From assembly GCA_965228775.1 (NCBI GenBank), contig OZ245840.1, positions 310,001 through 374,000 on the forward strand: a stretch of DNA of 64,000 nt, in the 5' to 3' direction. Both the position numbers and the translations under genes were made by a program. Shown here one piece after another: positions 44,999 through 53,308 of this stretch. Source of the stretch: JANQMY01 sp965228775. Its GTDB lineage: Bacteria > Pseudomonadota > Alphaproteobacteria > JANQMY01. Position 1 is the first letter of the stretch, and the number at the start of each line of letters is the position of its first letter. The notes beneath the pieces are model-generated. The model had not been told where the DNA came from, ran no database searches, and worked only from the letters and a program-made list of their open reading frames with translations.

Positions 44999-45763
44999 TT
45001 TCGGTGACAGTGCACTTATTATGTCCCGCGCCCTTCATCATCTATGTCACGCGCCTTCGGCCCCCGCTTGGCCGGCCGCAACACACGCCCGGTCTTACGT
45101 TCAAGTTTCTTCAAAAAGGCCTCCCCTCCCAGCGGCCGCCCGATGCTTTCTGCACGGCGTAACGCCATCGACAAGGTCTCATCCTCCCCCGCGTCAATAA
45201 ACGCCGCAAATTTTGGAAACCGCTCACGCACCGGACCTGTATCCGTCACCAACCCCCGCCTCTTGCGGGATAGCTGGTCGTGCACGCTGGACCAAGGCCA
45301 ATCCGTTGCCTGTTTGACCAATCCCGCCCGCACCGGATTGCGCGCCACATACCGCAATGCCGCCGCAAGATGCGCCTCATCCATCGCCACACAGCCAAAC
45401 CGGCCTTGCCAAAAGTGCCCCGTCCGCTTCAAACGACGGTGGATGAAGCCGGCATAGGTCCGGTGCACTTTGGACAACGCCCGCCGAATACCATCAGCAT
45501 CTTGCGGGGTCAGGATCAAATGGACATGGTTCGGCATGAGCACCCAGGCCCAGATGCTCACCTGCGCCACATCACAATGTTCCTTCAAGAGATCCAGATA
45601 AAACTGGTAGTCCCCCTCTTCGAAGAAGGTCTGCGCCCGGCCGTTTCCACGCTGGGTAACGTGATGCGGAATATGAGGAATAACGGTTCGAGCAAGACGG
45701 GCCATGGGTCGACACTAGGGAGCAACCTTCACGCTGTCAATTGAATGCACTGTCACCGAAATT
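44999..45763 (-). mobile_element. RAYT unit, copy 3
   Basis: A 765-base unit. The left end reads TTTCGGTGACAGTGCAC from 44999, and the right end is its complement ending at 45763, where GAATGCAC replaces GAAGTGCAC-type sequence. It is direct-repeat oriented with copies 1 and 2, so with copy 2 it brackets the NHLM exporter and peptide gene. Confidence 0.85.
45019..45705 (-). CDS. REP-associated tyrosine transposase (Y1, HUH)
   Basis: 228 residues, differing from copy 2 at roughly ten positions (HIPHH near residue 11, CDVAQVS, RTGHFWQ, VARNPVRAG). HUH His60/His62 and Tyr84 remain, so it looks intact. The spread of single substitutions over the three copies gives a rough ordering: copies 2 and 3 share the longer C-terminus and are closer to each other than to copy 1. 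Confidence 0.93.
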   Translation of the reverse strand: MARLARTVIPHIPHHVTQRGNGRAQTFFEEGDYQFYLDLLKEHCDVAQVSIWAWVLMPNHVHLILTPQDADGIRRALSKVHRTYAGFIHRRLKRTGHFWQGRFGCVAMDEAHLAAALRYVARNPVRAGLVKQATDWPWSSVHDQLSRKRRGLVTDTGPVRERFPKFAAFIDAGEDETLSMALRRAESIGRPLGGEAFLKKLERKTGRVLRPAKRGPKARDIDDEGRGT

Positions 45764-46102
45764 GGAAATTGCGTAATCAGCAGCGTTCATTCGTTATCGA
45801 AAATACATCGCAATCATTTTATGACCTCGCATACCCTGCCCCCCGAAGGGTACACAATAATCAGTCCTGATATTTTTCCGCTTGCAGGAGCGTCTCATGG
45901 ATTTAGTCCGGTTCCGTACCCGAGGTGTGCAAAATAGTCAGTCTTGATACTTTTTTCGCTTACAGGACAGTCTCAAGTATTTAGTCCGCGTCCTTACATA
46001 ACGCTAAAGTTCCAGAGCAAGATTTAGCCGATTTGTTTTCTCAAAATTAGGAATATTCGTGACTAATCGGCATTATCTCGATGCTGTAAGAGTTGTAGAA
46101 AC
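45764..46102. repeat. Gene-free stretch holding an imperfect tandem duplication
   Basis: Two copies of a unit of about 77 bases start near 45853 and 45930. Both contain TCAGTC[C/T]TGATA, a T run, CGCTT[G/A]CAGGA, GTCTCA and TTTAGTCCG. They differ by scattered substitutions, so the duplication is not recent. No gene is supported. The stretch should contain the promoter for the two-gene operon that follows. Confidence 0.6.
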
Positions 46103-46696
46103 ATGACCGACACCACCGTAGTACCTAAGTCAAATTTCATCGCTAGGACGTCTATCGATGATAGCATTCGAAGCAGCGAAAAGGACTCAGAGACACCGTC
46201 ACACAAAACAACATCACGTGTACGGAATTTCTTCAATAAGGCCGCGAAAGCAGCGAAGGAGATCGTAAAGCATCCTGCTGTTAAGTTTCTTGCGGGCATG
46301 GCTATAGGCGCCGCCGTCGGCCTTCTGATTGCAGCCGCTGTAACCGGGTTGGCGCTTTCAGGAATTGGGATTCCGTTACTCATTATGGGAGCTGGTATAC
46401 TCACAGTATCGCTCCTAACATCGGCTGCTGACGCTGCGAGCAAAACTCTCGATGAAACCGATAGTGGCAGCGAAGCCGCCAAGGCCGCCTTGACAGAGGT
46501 AGGGAAAGGTTTGGGATGGGGCGCAGCCGGCGTCGCGGCAGATATCGGCATTTTTATTGCAGCAGCGGCTCTTGCTATTGGCTCGCCATTTCTCCTTGTT
46601 GGCATGTGCGGCGGCTCTGGCTCTAGGGACTATGACAGAGAGGTAGCGCTAGCGCGAGAGCAAGAACAAAAAAATGAACAGTCGATTGAAACATGA
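46103..46696 (+). CDS. Hydrophobic glycine-rich membrane protein, unknown family
   Basis: 197 residues. A polar N-terminus rich in Ser, Thr and Lys (1-55) precedes hydrophobic segments at about 62-84, 86-107 and 139-168, dense in Ala and Gly with GxxxG/AxxxG spacing. The C-terminus is a charged helix (176-194). No signal peptide is seen. It overlaps the next gene as ATGA, so the two are co-translated. Polar ends around Gly/Ala-rich hydrophobic hairpins, next to a chaperone-like gene, recall type III translocators such as YopB/YopD. That is only analogy; a pore-forming toxin or immunity protein is an alternative. DNA here looks AT-rich. Confidence 0.6.
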   Translation: MTDTTVVPKSNFIARTSIDDSIRSSEKDSETPSHKTTSRVRNFFNKAAKAAKEIVKHPAVKFLAGMAIGAAVGLLIAAAVTGLALSGIGIPLLIMGAGILTVSLLTSAADAASKTLDETDSGSEAAKAALTEVGKGLGWGAAGVAADIGIFIAAAALAIGSPFLLVGMCGGSGSRDYDREVALAREQEQKNEQSIET

Positions 46697-47397
46697 TCCA
46701 TAAGGATAGAACGCCTATGTCGCTTCCTAACACAACGTTTGATACCATAGATGAGCTTGGCCCAATCATATTAAAGCATATGATCGAAATTGCGATTGAT
46801 GCGCAGGGGTTTCAACCTACCGAATTTGAATCGATGTCAAGTCATAATAGTAAGACGACGCTCAAGATTCAAACGATGATGGGAGATTCAATAGCCAACT
46901 TCGCTTCTGGATTGAAAGTTCTTTCTACTGATGAAAATGAAAAAACCTCTGAATTTTCCAGCGCCTTAGAGACTCATTTGAACGATCCTGAGGCGTTCAG
47001 AAAGAAGTTACAAGAAATTGGCGAAAAAGCAGAAACACCGTTCGCTGAAGCCGTTGCGCGGCTCTTCAATAAAGGTGACTTCCACCGTGCGCGAGAGGCG
47101 TGCGCTGTATTGAACCTATTGTATCCGTTCAATCCGGAAACAATCGCTCTTACAGGTTCTATTGCTTGTGAGATTGAGGGCAGGCAAGCGGCGTCGAATT
47201 TTTATGACCAGATCGTTCAAGTGTTTGAACATCCAATGACAAACTTTTTTGCAGCGGACTGCTTTTACGAACAAGGTCATAAAGAAAGGGCGCATAAGTT
47301 GCTCACGCGCGCTCTTTCGCTATGCGACGAAGGAATGGATCCAGCAGGCGCTTACCAGCCGATGATAAGAGACTTTCTCAACGAAGTTGAATTTTAG
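46693..47397 (+). CDS. TPR protein resembling SycD/LcrH-type secretion chaperones
   Basis: 234 residues. The N-terminal 110 are helical and unrecognised. Residues 116-215 hold three TPR-like helical pairs: FNKGDFHRAREACAVLNLLYPFNPETIAL, an alanine-rich middle, then FFAADCFYEQGHKERAHKLLTRALSLC. The spacing and the FFAA-CFYEQG-A-LL-RA pattern are close to the last repeats of class II type III secretion chaperones. The start at 46693 overlaps the upstream gene by 4 bases; an internal ATG at 46717 has a better AAGGA site. Probably it binds the co-encoded hydrophobic protein. Confidence in TPR is fair, in the chaperone class low. Confidence 0.6.
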   Translation: MIHKDRTPMSLPNTTFDTIDELGPIILKHMIEIAIDAQGFQPTEFESMSSHNSKTTLKIQTMMGDSIANFASGLKVLSTDENEKTSEFSSALETHLNDPEAFRKKLQEIGEKAETPFAEAVARLFNKGDFHRAREACAVLNLLYPFNPETIALTGSIACEIEGRQAASNFYDQIVQVFEHPMTNFFAADCFYEQGHKERAHKLLTRALSLCDEGMDPAGAYQPMIRDFLNEVEF

Positions 47398-47468
47398 GCC
47401 AATCGGGTTCAGCCTTAGGCAGATCAAAATCGCCAAGCTCTTTCCTCACTGCCGTTTACAAGTAACAA

Positions 47469-47500
47469 GGTAACGGTGACAGTGGTAACGGTGACAGTGC
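47469..47500 (+). repeat. Solo RAYT-end motif with local duplication
   Basis: GGTAACGGTGACAGT occurs twice in tandem (47469-47483 and 47484-47498), and the second copy continues as GCATTTTATTTAGACC. This matches the left end of the RAYT units (CGGTGACAGTGCATTTATTATGTCCC) over about 13 identical bases plus similar flank. No transposase gene adjoins it, so it is a remnant or a REP-like target site at the right edge of the island. Confidence 0.65.
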
Positions 47501-47644
47501 ATTTTATTTAGACCTTCTCTCTCTGTTTTGATGCGACCTCGTAAAGCGCCAATTTTTATGTTATGATCTTTTCCGAGGGAGGCGCTATCTGACGGTGCCT
47601 CAAAATGGGACAAGCTAGAGCAATATCTCTTGAGTATGACCGAA

Positions 47645-47671
47645 GGTCCTCCGTATGGCGGGACCTTTTTT
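47645..47671 (+). terminator. Rho-independent terminator upstream of parE
   Basis: GGTCC (47645-47649) pairs with GGACC (47661-47665), with an inner CCG/CGG extension and loop TATGG, followed by TTTTTT. It may end the two-gene operon at 46103-47397, 250 bases upstream. Confidence 0.65.
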
Positions 47672-47981
47672 GTTGGGCGACTTTTTGGTGTCGTGTTTCC
47701 GGGCGGCGTTCGCGGCCTCACCCCTGGAAACACTTGAGCAGGGGTGTGCGCGGAAAATTGGATCAACCCCATGCGCCCATCTCGTCAACCGGTTTTGCTT
47801 CCGGAGAAGGCCTAAATCTCGAGCATTTCTGCTCTTATGGCTCCCCGCCCCTGCCGCCGGCGGCACCCCGATTTTTCAGCATGTTGGCGTTGTGCCGGAT
47901 CATGCCGCAAGGCTTTGGCGCCTGAGAAACACGCTATATTCTGTCTTTTTCCGAATCACCCTGAAACAGTTGCGTTGATGC

Positions 47982-49961
47982 ATGGCTCAAGCTCGATCTC
48001 TTTTTGAAAAACAGTCCTCTTCGAAGGCAGAAAAAGGTTACACCGCCCGCGACATTGAAGTCCTAGAAGGCCTGGAGCCCGTCCGCCGCCGACCAGGCAT
48101 GTATATCGGCGGCACGGATGAAAGGGCTTTGCACCACCTGGCAGCTGAGGTCCTAGACAACGCCATGGACGAGGCCGTCGCCGGACATGCAACCCGCATT
48201 GAGGTCAATTTGCTGGGGGACGGCTCTTTGTCAATCTCAGACAATGGCCGCGGCATTCCCGTGGACCCGCACCCGAAATTCAAAAACAAATCAGCCCTTG
48301 AGGTGATCCTGACAACGCTTCACTCCGGCGGCAAATTCTCCGACAAAGCCTATGCTACCGCCGGTGGTCTGCATGGTGTGGGTATTTCTGTCGTGAATGC
48401 TTTGTCGGAGAACCTCATCGTCGAAGTCGCACGCGACCAGAAACTCCATACCCAAACCTTTTCCAGAGGTATCCCGAAATCCAAACTTAAGAATGCCGGC
48501 TCCGCCAAGAACCGCCGTGGAACCAAGGTTTCTTTTCTTCCAGATCCCAAGATCTTCGGCGAAAAGGCGCACTTCAAGCCAGCCCGTCTATATCGCATGG
48601 CCCGCTCCAAGGCCTATTTGTTCCGTGGCGTGGAAATACGCTGGAGCTGCGATAAAGATCTTATTCAGGGTAAGGACGAAACACCGGAAAAGGAAGTACT
48701 GCATTTCCCCGGCGGCCTGCAGGACTTCCTGACGGCGACTATTGGTGAACAAGAGACCGTGACCAATGCGCCCTTTAGCGGTTTTGCGAAGAACAAGAAC
48801 GGACAATCCGTGGAATGGGCCGTGAACTGGGTCGTCAGCATGGATCCTTTCGTTAGTTCATACTGCAACACCATTGCGACGGTTGACGGCGGCACCCATG
48901 TGGCCGGTCTGCGCGCTGCCTTGACGAAAGGCCTAAAGTCTTATGGAGAACTGACAAATCACAAAAAGGTTTCTCAGTTTACGCAAGACGATGTGATGAG
49001 CACCGTTGCAGGCATGCTGTCCGTGTTCATCAGAGAGCCTGCCTTCCAAGGGCAGACAAAGGAAAAACTGTCCAGCCCCGAAGCAACAAAACTGGTCGAA
49101 GCCACCGTTCGGGATCATTTCGAGCACTGGCTTACAGCCTCCCCCGCGCAGGCAAACCAACTCTTGCAGTGGGTGGTGGACCGGTCAGAAGAACGACTTC
49201 GGCGGAAACTGGAGAAGGATGTTTCCAGGAAGACCGCCCTGCGCAAACTTCGCCTCCCCGGCAAGCTTGCTGACTGCTCTCAGTCCAATGCAGACGGAAC
49301 GGAGATCTTCCTGGTAGAGGGGGATTCGGCAGGCGGTTCCGCAAAGCAGGCCCGTGACCGTGCCACCCAAGCCATTCTTCCATTGCGTGGCAAGATTCTG
49401 AACGTGGCCAGTGCCGCCAGCGGCAAGGTACAGGCAAACCAAGAATTAAATGATCTCATTCAGGCGCTAGGTTGCGCCGTGGGCGACAGATACCGCGAAA
49501 GTGATCTGCGCTATGACAAAGTCATCATCATGACGGACGCCGATGTTGACGGCGCTCACATCGCGTCTCTCTTGATCACATATTTCTACCGGGAAATTCC
49601 CAAGCTTATCGAAGAAGGCCATCTGTACCTGGCCATTCCCCCGCTTTATCGCTTGTCACAGGGGGGCAAAATTCACTACGCCCGCGATGATGAACACCGT
49701 GACGAGTTGCTGGATAAAGAGTTCAAAGGCAACAGCAAGGTCGAAATCTCCAGATTCAAGGGTCTGGGTGAAATGCTGCCCTCTCAGCTCAAGGAAACCA
49801 CCATGCGCCCCGGTCACCGGTCATTGCTGCGCGTGATTGTCCCGCAAGACGAATCCAAGGAAACGGGCAGTCTTGTAGAGCAATTAATGGGTCGAAAACC
49901 TGAATTGCGCTTCCAATACATCCAGGAAAACGCGAGTTTTGTTGAAGATCTGGATATTTAA
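47982..49961 (+). CDS. parE: DNA topoisomerase IV subunit B
   Basis: 659 residues. The GHKL ATPase motifs are VLDNAMDEA, SDNGRGIPVD and GGLHGVGISVVNALSE. The TOPRIM domain has EGDSAGGSAKQARDR and IIMTDADVDGAHI. The N-terminus IEVLEGLEPVRRRPGMYIGG and the short length separate it from GyrB, which is usually about 800 residues. With ParC it unlinks replicated chromosomes. ParC is not in the window. Confidence 0.95.
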   Translation: MAQARSLFEKQSSSKAEKGYTARDIEVLEGLEPVRRRPGMYIGGTDERALHHLAAEVLDNAMDEAVAGHATRIEVNLLGDGSLSISDNGRGIPVDPHPKFKNKSALEVILTTLHSGGKFSDKAYATAGGLHGVGISVVNALSENLIVEVARDQKLHTQTFSRGIPKSKLKNAGSAKNRRGTKVSFLPDPKIFGEKAHFKPARLYRMARSKAYLFRGVEIRWSCDKDLIQGKDETPEKEVLHFPGGLQDFLTATIGEQETVTNAPFSGFAKNKNGQSVEWAVNWVVSMDPFVSSYCNTIATVDGGTHVAGLRAALTKGLKSYGELTNHKKVSQFTQDDVMSTVAGMLSVFIREPAFQGQTKEKLSSPEATKLVEATVRDHFEHWLTASPAQANQLLQWVVDRSEERLRRKLEKDVSRKTALRKLRLPGKLADCSQSNADGTEIFLVEGDSAGGSAKQARDRATQAILPLRGKILNVASAASGKVQANQELNDLIQALGCAVGDRYRESDLRYDKVIIMTDADVDGAHIASLLITYFYREIPKLIEEGHLYLAIPPLYRLSQGGKIHYARDDEHRDELLDKEFKGNSKVEISRFKGLGEMLPSQLKETTMRPGHRSLLRVIVPQDESKETGSLVEQLMGRKPELRFQYIQENASFVEDLDI

Positions 49962-50123
49962 TTCGCCTTTGGATTGACAAAACCAAGAAAAAACCTATCT
50001 TCCACACAAAATTTGTGCACTGCGAAAAAGAAAACAAGAACGCGCATTGCCGAGAATCGACTGATTGAGCAGAAAGCTAATCCAGGGCCTAGGCGCCCAA
50101 AACAGCAAAGATCAAAAGCGTTA

Positions 50124-51509
50124 ATGACCTTTACGGAACTCGGATTGAGTGACCGCATTCTCAAAGCGGTCGACGAAGCAGGTTACAAAGAGCCAACCCC
50201 CATTCAAGCTCAGGCTATTCCTCCCGCCCTCCGTGGCAGGGACGTGTTGGGTATTGCTCAGACAGGCACGGGTAAGACAGCATCGTTTGTTTTACCGATG
50301 ATCGACCGTCTTGAACGGGGCCGCGCGCGGGCAAGAATGCCAAGATCATTGATACTTGCCCCAACCCGCGAATTGGCGGCCCAGGTCGCGGACGCATTTA
50401 AGACTTACGGAAAGCAACATAAGCTTTCCATGGCCCTGCTGATTGGCGGTGTTTCATTTGCAGAGCAGGAACGTTTGCTAGACCGTGGCGTCGATGTACT
50501 AATCGCCACACCCGGCCGGCTGATTGATCATTTTGAACGTGGCAAGCTGGTTCTCACCGGCGTGGAAATTCTGGTGATCGATGAAGCCGACCGCATGCTC
50601 GACATGGGTTTTATCCCCGATGTGGAACGCATTGTCGGCCTGCTGCCCTTCACTCGCCAAACGCTATTCTTCTCCGCGACAATGCCGCCCGAAATCACAC
50701 GCCTGACGGAAGCATTCCTTCAGAACCCGGAACGTGTGGAAGTTGCACGACAGTCTTCCACCGCGGAAACGGTGAAACAACACCTGCTGTTCGTTCATAA
50801 GGATGACAAGCGCGAAGCTCTTCGCCAACTAATCAAAACCAACGAAGTTAAGAACGGCATCATCTTCTGTAACCGGAAGCGCGATGTGTCAATTGTCTTC
50901 CGCTCACTGATTAAACATGATTTCAGTGCCGCCGCCCTCCACGGGGACCTTGATCAGCGCATCCGGATGCAAACGCTTGAGGCATTTCGGGCTGGCGAGA
51001 TTAAGCTCCTTGTGGCCAGCGACGTGGCGGCACGCGGTCTCGATATCCCAGAAGTCAGCCATGTCTTTAACTTCGACGTACCGTTCAATGCGGAAGACTA
51101 TGTACACCGAATTGGCCGGACCGGACGCGCCGGACGCGAAGGTGCTGCTTTCACGATCGCGGTAAATGCCGAAAAGAGATACGTTTCAGCCATTGAAGAA
51201 CTAATCAGCGCAAAGATCCCATTGGTGGAGATTGAAGGCCTTACCGGCGGAGAAGACAGCAACGAAGAAAACGCACCACGCGAACGTCGCGCCCGGTCTC
51301 GCCGGCAAGACAAAGAGCGTCCCCGGGATCGGGACGAAGGCAAACGATCAAGAAGAGGTGACCGTCGGGGTGACCGCAAATCGCGCTATGAGGACGAACA
51401 CGACGAACCGGTCGTTGGAATGGGCGCTCATGTTCCTGCGTTCATGAACATTCCCATTCCAAGCCGGAAATCGAAAGAAACAAGCGAAGAAAGCGTGGCC
51501 GAAGCATAG
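50124..51509 (+). CDS. rhlE: DEAD-box RNA helicase, RhlE-like
   Basis: 461 residues from the ATG at 50124 (MTFTELGLSDRIL). A TTG-started opening at 49974 would add 50 Lys/Arg-rich residues unlike the family and lies only 12 bases past parE. The motifs Q (GYKEPTPIQAQAIP), I (AQTGTGKT), Ia (PTRELA), II (DEADRMLDMGF), III (SAT), V (RGLDIP) and VI (HRIGRTGRAGREG) are in order. A basic, Arg- and Asp-rich tail from about 380 is typical of RhlE. It unwinds RNA in ribosome assembly and decay. It is probably co-transcribed with parE. Confidence 0.93.
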   Translation: MTFTELGLSDRILKAVDEAGYKEPTPIQAQAIPPALRGRDVLGIAQTGTGKTASFVLPMIDRLERGRARARMPRSLILAPTRELAAQVADAFKTYGKQHKLSMALLIGGVSFAEQERLLDRGVDVLIATPGRLIDHFERGKLVLTGVEILVIDEADRMLDMGFIPDVERIVGLLPFTRQTLFFSATMPPEITRLTEAFLQNPERVEVARQSSTAETVKQHLLFVHKDDKREALRQLIKTNEVKNGIIFCNRKRDVSIVFRSLIKHDFSAAALHGDLDQRIRMQTLEAFRAGEIKLLVASDVAARGLDIPEVSHVFNFDVPFNAEDYVHRIGRTGRAGREGAAFTIAVNAEKRYVSAIEELISAKIPLVEIEGLTGGEDSNEENAPRERRARSRRQDKERPRDRDEGKRSRRGDRRGDRKSRYEDEHDEPVVGMGAHVPAFMNIPIPSRKSKETSEESVAEA

Positions 51510-51552
51510 GGCATAATTCGGACCGCTAACTGTTCGGCGAGCCCTCGCTCCT

Positions 51553-51573
51553 CCCTCCGGTTAAACCAGAGGG
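51553..51573. terminator. Hairpin between convergent helicase and dehydrogenase genes
   Basis: CCCTC (51553-51557) and GAGGG (51569-51573) with inner GGT/ACC pairing. There is no T tract on either side. Its position between two converging genes suggests a weak shared terminator. Confidence 0.4.
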
Positions 51574-51594
51574 CATGCTGAACCTAATCACGCT

Positions 51595-53055
51595 TTAACG
51601 CTTCATCCGTCCGCCCAGGAACTTTTCGAACTTCTCACCATAAGGCGGGCGAAGCATCGCTCCCAAGTCCATCTTTGCCTGCGAGAAGATCGCCTTGGCA
51701 TGGCTGAAAGTCTTAAAGCCGTCGCGCCCATGGTAGGAGCCCATACCGCTTGGCCCCACGCCGCCAAAGGGTAGATCTTCCATGCTCACATGCATCACGA
51801 CGTCATTTACGGTTACGCCACCCGACGTGGTGCGTGACAGAACGCGGTCCCGCTGCTTCCCGTCATCACCGAAGAAGTAAAGGCCCAACGGACGCGGATG
51901 ATCGTTCACATAGTCGACCGCTTCATCGAGCTGCTTGTAAGTCTTGACCGGCATAACAGGCCCGAAGATCTCGTCCTGCATAACGGTCATATCCTCTGTC
52001 GGATCCATGATCAGGGTTGGCGGAATTTTATGTGTCGGCTGTTGAGAAAAGTCCTCATTGGCCGGATTAATTTCGATGACCTCGGCGCCCTTTGCCTTCG
52101 CGTCTTCGATGTAGCCGTTCAAGCGGTCAAAATGCCGCTGATTGATCACTGACGTATAATCCGGATTGAATTTGAGCGTCGGATACATCTTCTGCACCGA
52201 GCTGGTGGCGGATTTCACAAAATCACCCTTCTCGGCTTCCGGAACCATTACATAGTCGGGCGCGAGACAAATCTGACCGGCATTCATCATCTTGCCCGCC
52301 ATGATCCGGTCGGTGGTTTTCTGCATGTCAGCCCCCTGCCCCACAATCACCGGAGATTTACCGCCAAGTTCAAGCGTCACCGGGACTAGGTTGTCTGCGG
52401 CAGCCCGCATCACATGACGCCCAATGGAAGTCGCGCCAGTGAAGAGCAAATGGTCGAATGGTTGCTTTGTGAAAGCTGAGCCGGTTTCCGCGCCCCCCAT
52501 AATCACCGCGACTTCTGTCTCGTCGAATGCCTTGCGGAACATGGCTGCCATAAGCTCTGACGTTGCGGGGGTGAACTCAGAGGGCTTAATCATGACCCGG
52601 TTGCCGGCGGCAAAAATCCCCGCGAGTGGCGAGAATGTCAGGTTAACCGGAAAGTTCCATGGGCTGATTACGCCGACGACACCAAGTGGCTGATATTCTA
52701 CCCGTGCACCTGCCCCAAACAGACCTAGTGGGAACTGAACGGACCGTCTTTCGCCACGCATCCACCGGCGCAAGTTTTTCTTCGCGTGTTTAAGGGGTTC
52801 GATAGATCCGTAAACATCCGTTAACTCCGTCTGGTGGTGAGAGCGATGGCCGAAGTCAGCAGACAAGGCATCGACGATTTCCTGCTTGTGATCCACCAGC
52901 AAGCCAATGGCGCGGTCTATCATTTCAATGCGTGTTTCGGCACTCGGCGGCCCCTTCTTCAGATAATCAGTCCGCTGCCGTTCCAGGATTTCGCGTATCG
53001 ATTGTTCTGTGTGTTCTTTTTGTTCTCCAGCCGCCAGGCTTTCAGCAACGCTCAT
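51595..53055 (-). CDS. Coniferyl-aldehyde dehydrogenase-type NAD(P)-dependent aldehyde dehydrogenase
   Basis: 486 residues from the ATG at 53053-53055 (MSVAESL), which has AGAAGGGA upstream. A start ten codons earlier (53085) reads through that site and is less likely. VISPWNFPVNLTFSPLAGIFAAGNRVMIKPSE binds the cofactor, Glu in VTLELGGKSP is the general base, and Cys in NAGQICLAPDYV is the nucleophile. The short form with LTFSPLAGIFAAG and LPFGGVGPSGMGSYHGRDGF resembles the coniferyl-aldehyde (CalB) and fatty-aldehyde group. The physiological substrate cannot be set. It stands alone on the minus strand. Confidence 0.88.
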   Translation of the reverse strand: MSVAESLAAGEQKEHTEQSIREILERQRTDYLKKGPPSAETRIEMIDRAIGLLVDHKQEIVDALSADFGHRSHHQTELTDVYGSIEPLKHAKKNLRRWMRGERRSVQFPLGLFGAGARVEYQPLGVVGVISPWNFPVNLTFSPLAGIFAAGNRVMIKPSEFTPATSELMAAMFRKAFDETEVAVIMGGAETGSAFTKQPFDHLLFTGATSIGRHVMRAAADNLVPVTLELGGKSPVIVGQGADMQKTTDRIMAGKMMNAGQICLAPDYVMVPEAEKGDFVKSATSSVQKMYPTLKFNPDYTSVINQRHFDRLNGYIEDAKAKGAEVIEINPANEDFSQQPTHKIPPTLIMDPTEDMTVMQDEIFGPVMPVKTYKQLDEAVDYVNDHPRPLGLYFFGDDGKQRDRVLSRTTSGGVTVNDVVMHVSMEDLPFGGVGPSGMGSYHGRDGFKTFSHAKAIFSQAKMDLGAMLRPPYGEKFEKFLGGRMKR

Positions 53056-53308
53056 CTTATCTATCCCTTCTCCACGCCAGAGCATTGAATAAGCCCAGCG
53101 TTCGAAACAATTAAACCTCTTCCAATTTAGTCATTTTTGGTTCGCCAGATCAAATAGTGATCGCCCATCGCAGCAACCTAAGCCTGCAGAAACACCAGGT
53201 TTTTCGCCATTTTTGGCATTTAAGTTAAGAGCTTATTTCCATTTACGCCTTATGAAACAGCCTATCGCTTCGGCGGATGGGCTCCGTGTATTTGGTAGGG
53301 AAGTAACT

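Larger units (their letters stand above)
47398..47981. other. Gene-free stretch before parE
   Basis: About 580 bases with several overlapping short frames on both strands (for example 47446-47772 minus, 47605-47925 plus). None has family-like sequence or a ribosome site. The stretch contains the solo RAYT-end motif and a terminator, and should hold the parE promoter. Confidence 0.55.

Noticed and set aside
36790..45763. Composite transposon formed by RAYT copies 2 and 3
   Set aside because: Copies are direct repeats of a single-strand HUH family not known to move composite cargo, and no flanking target duplication is seen. Recombination between copies remains possible.
45853..46005. Two similar units considered as a short CRISPR array
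   Set aside because: Only two diverged units, no constant direct repeat with unique spacers, and no cas genes anywhere in the window.
47446..47772. 108-codon minus-strand frame and overlapping plus-strand frames before parE
   Set aside because: Several mutually overlapping frames with no family pattern; one includes the solo RAYT-end motif translated.
49974..50123. Longer helicase reading frame starting at TTG 49974
   Set aside because: The added 50 residues are Lys/Arg-rich and unlike RhlE, and there is no ribosome site; the ATG at 50124 begins the conserved FTELGL motif.
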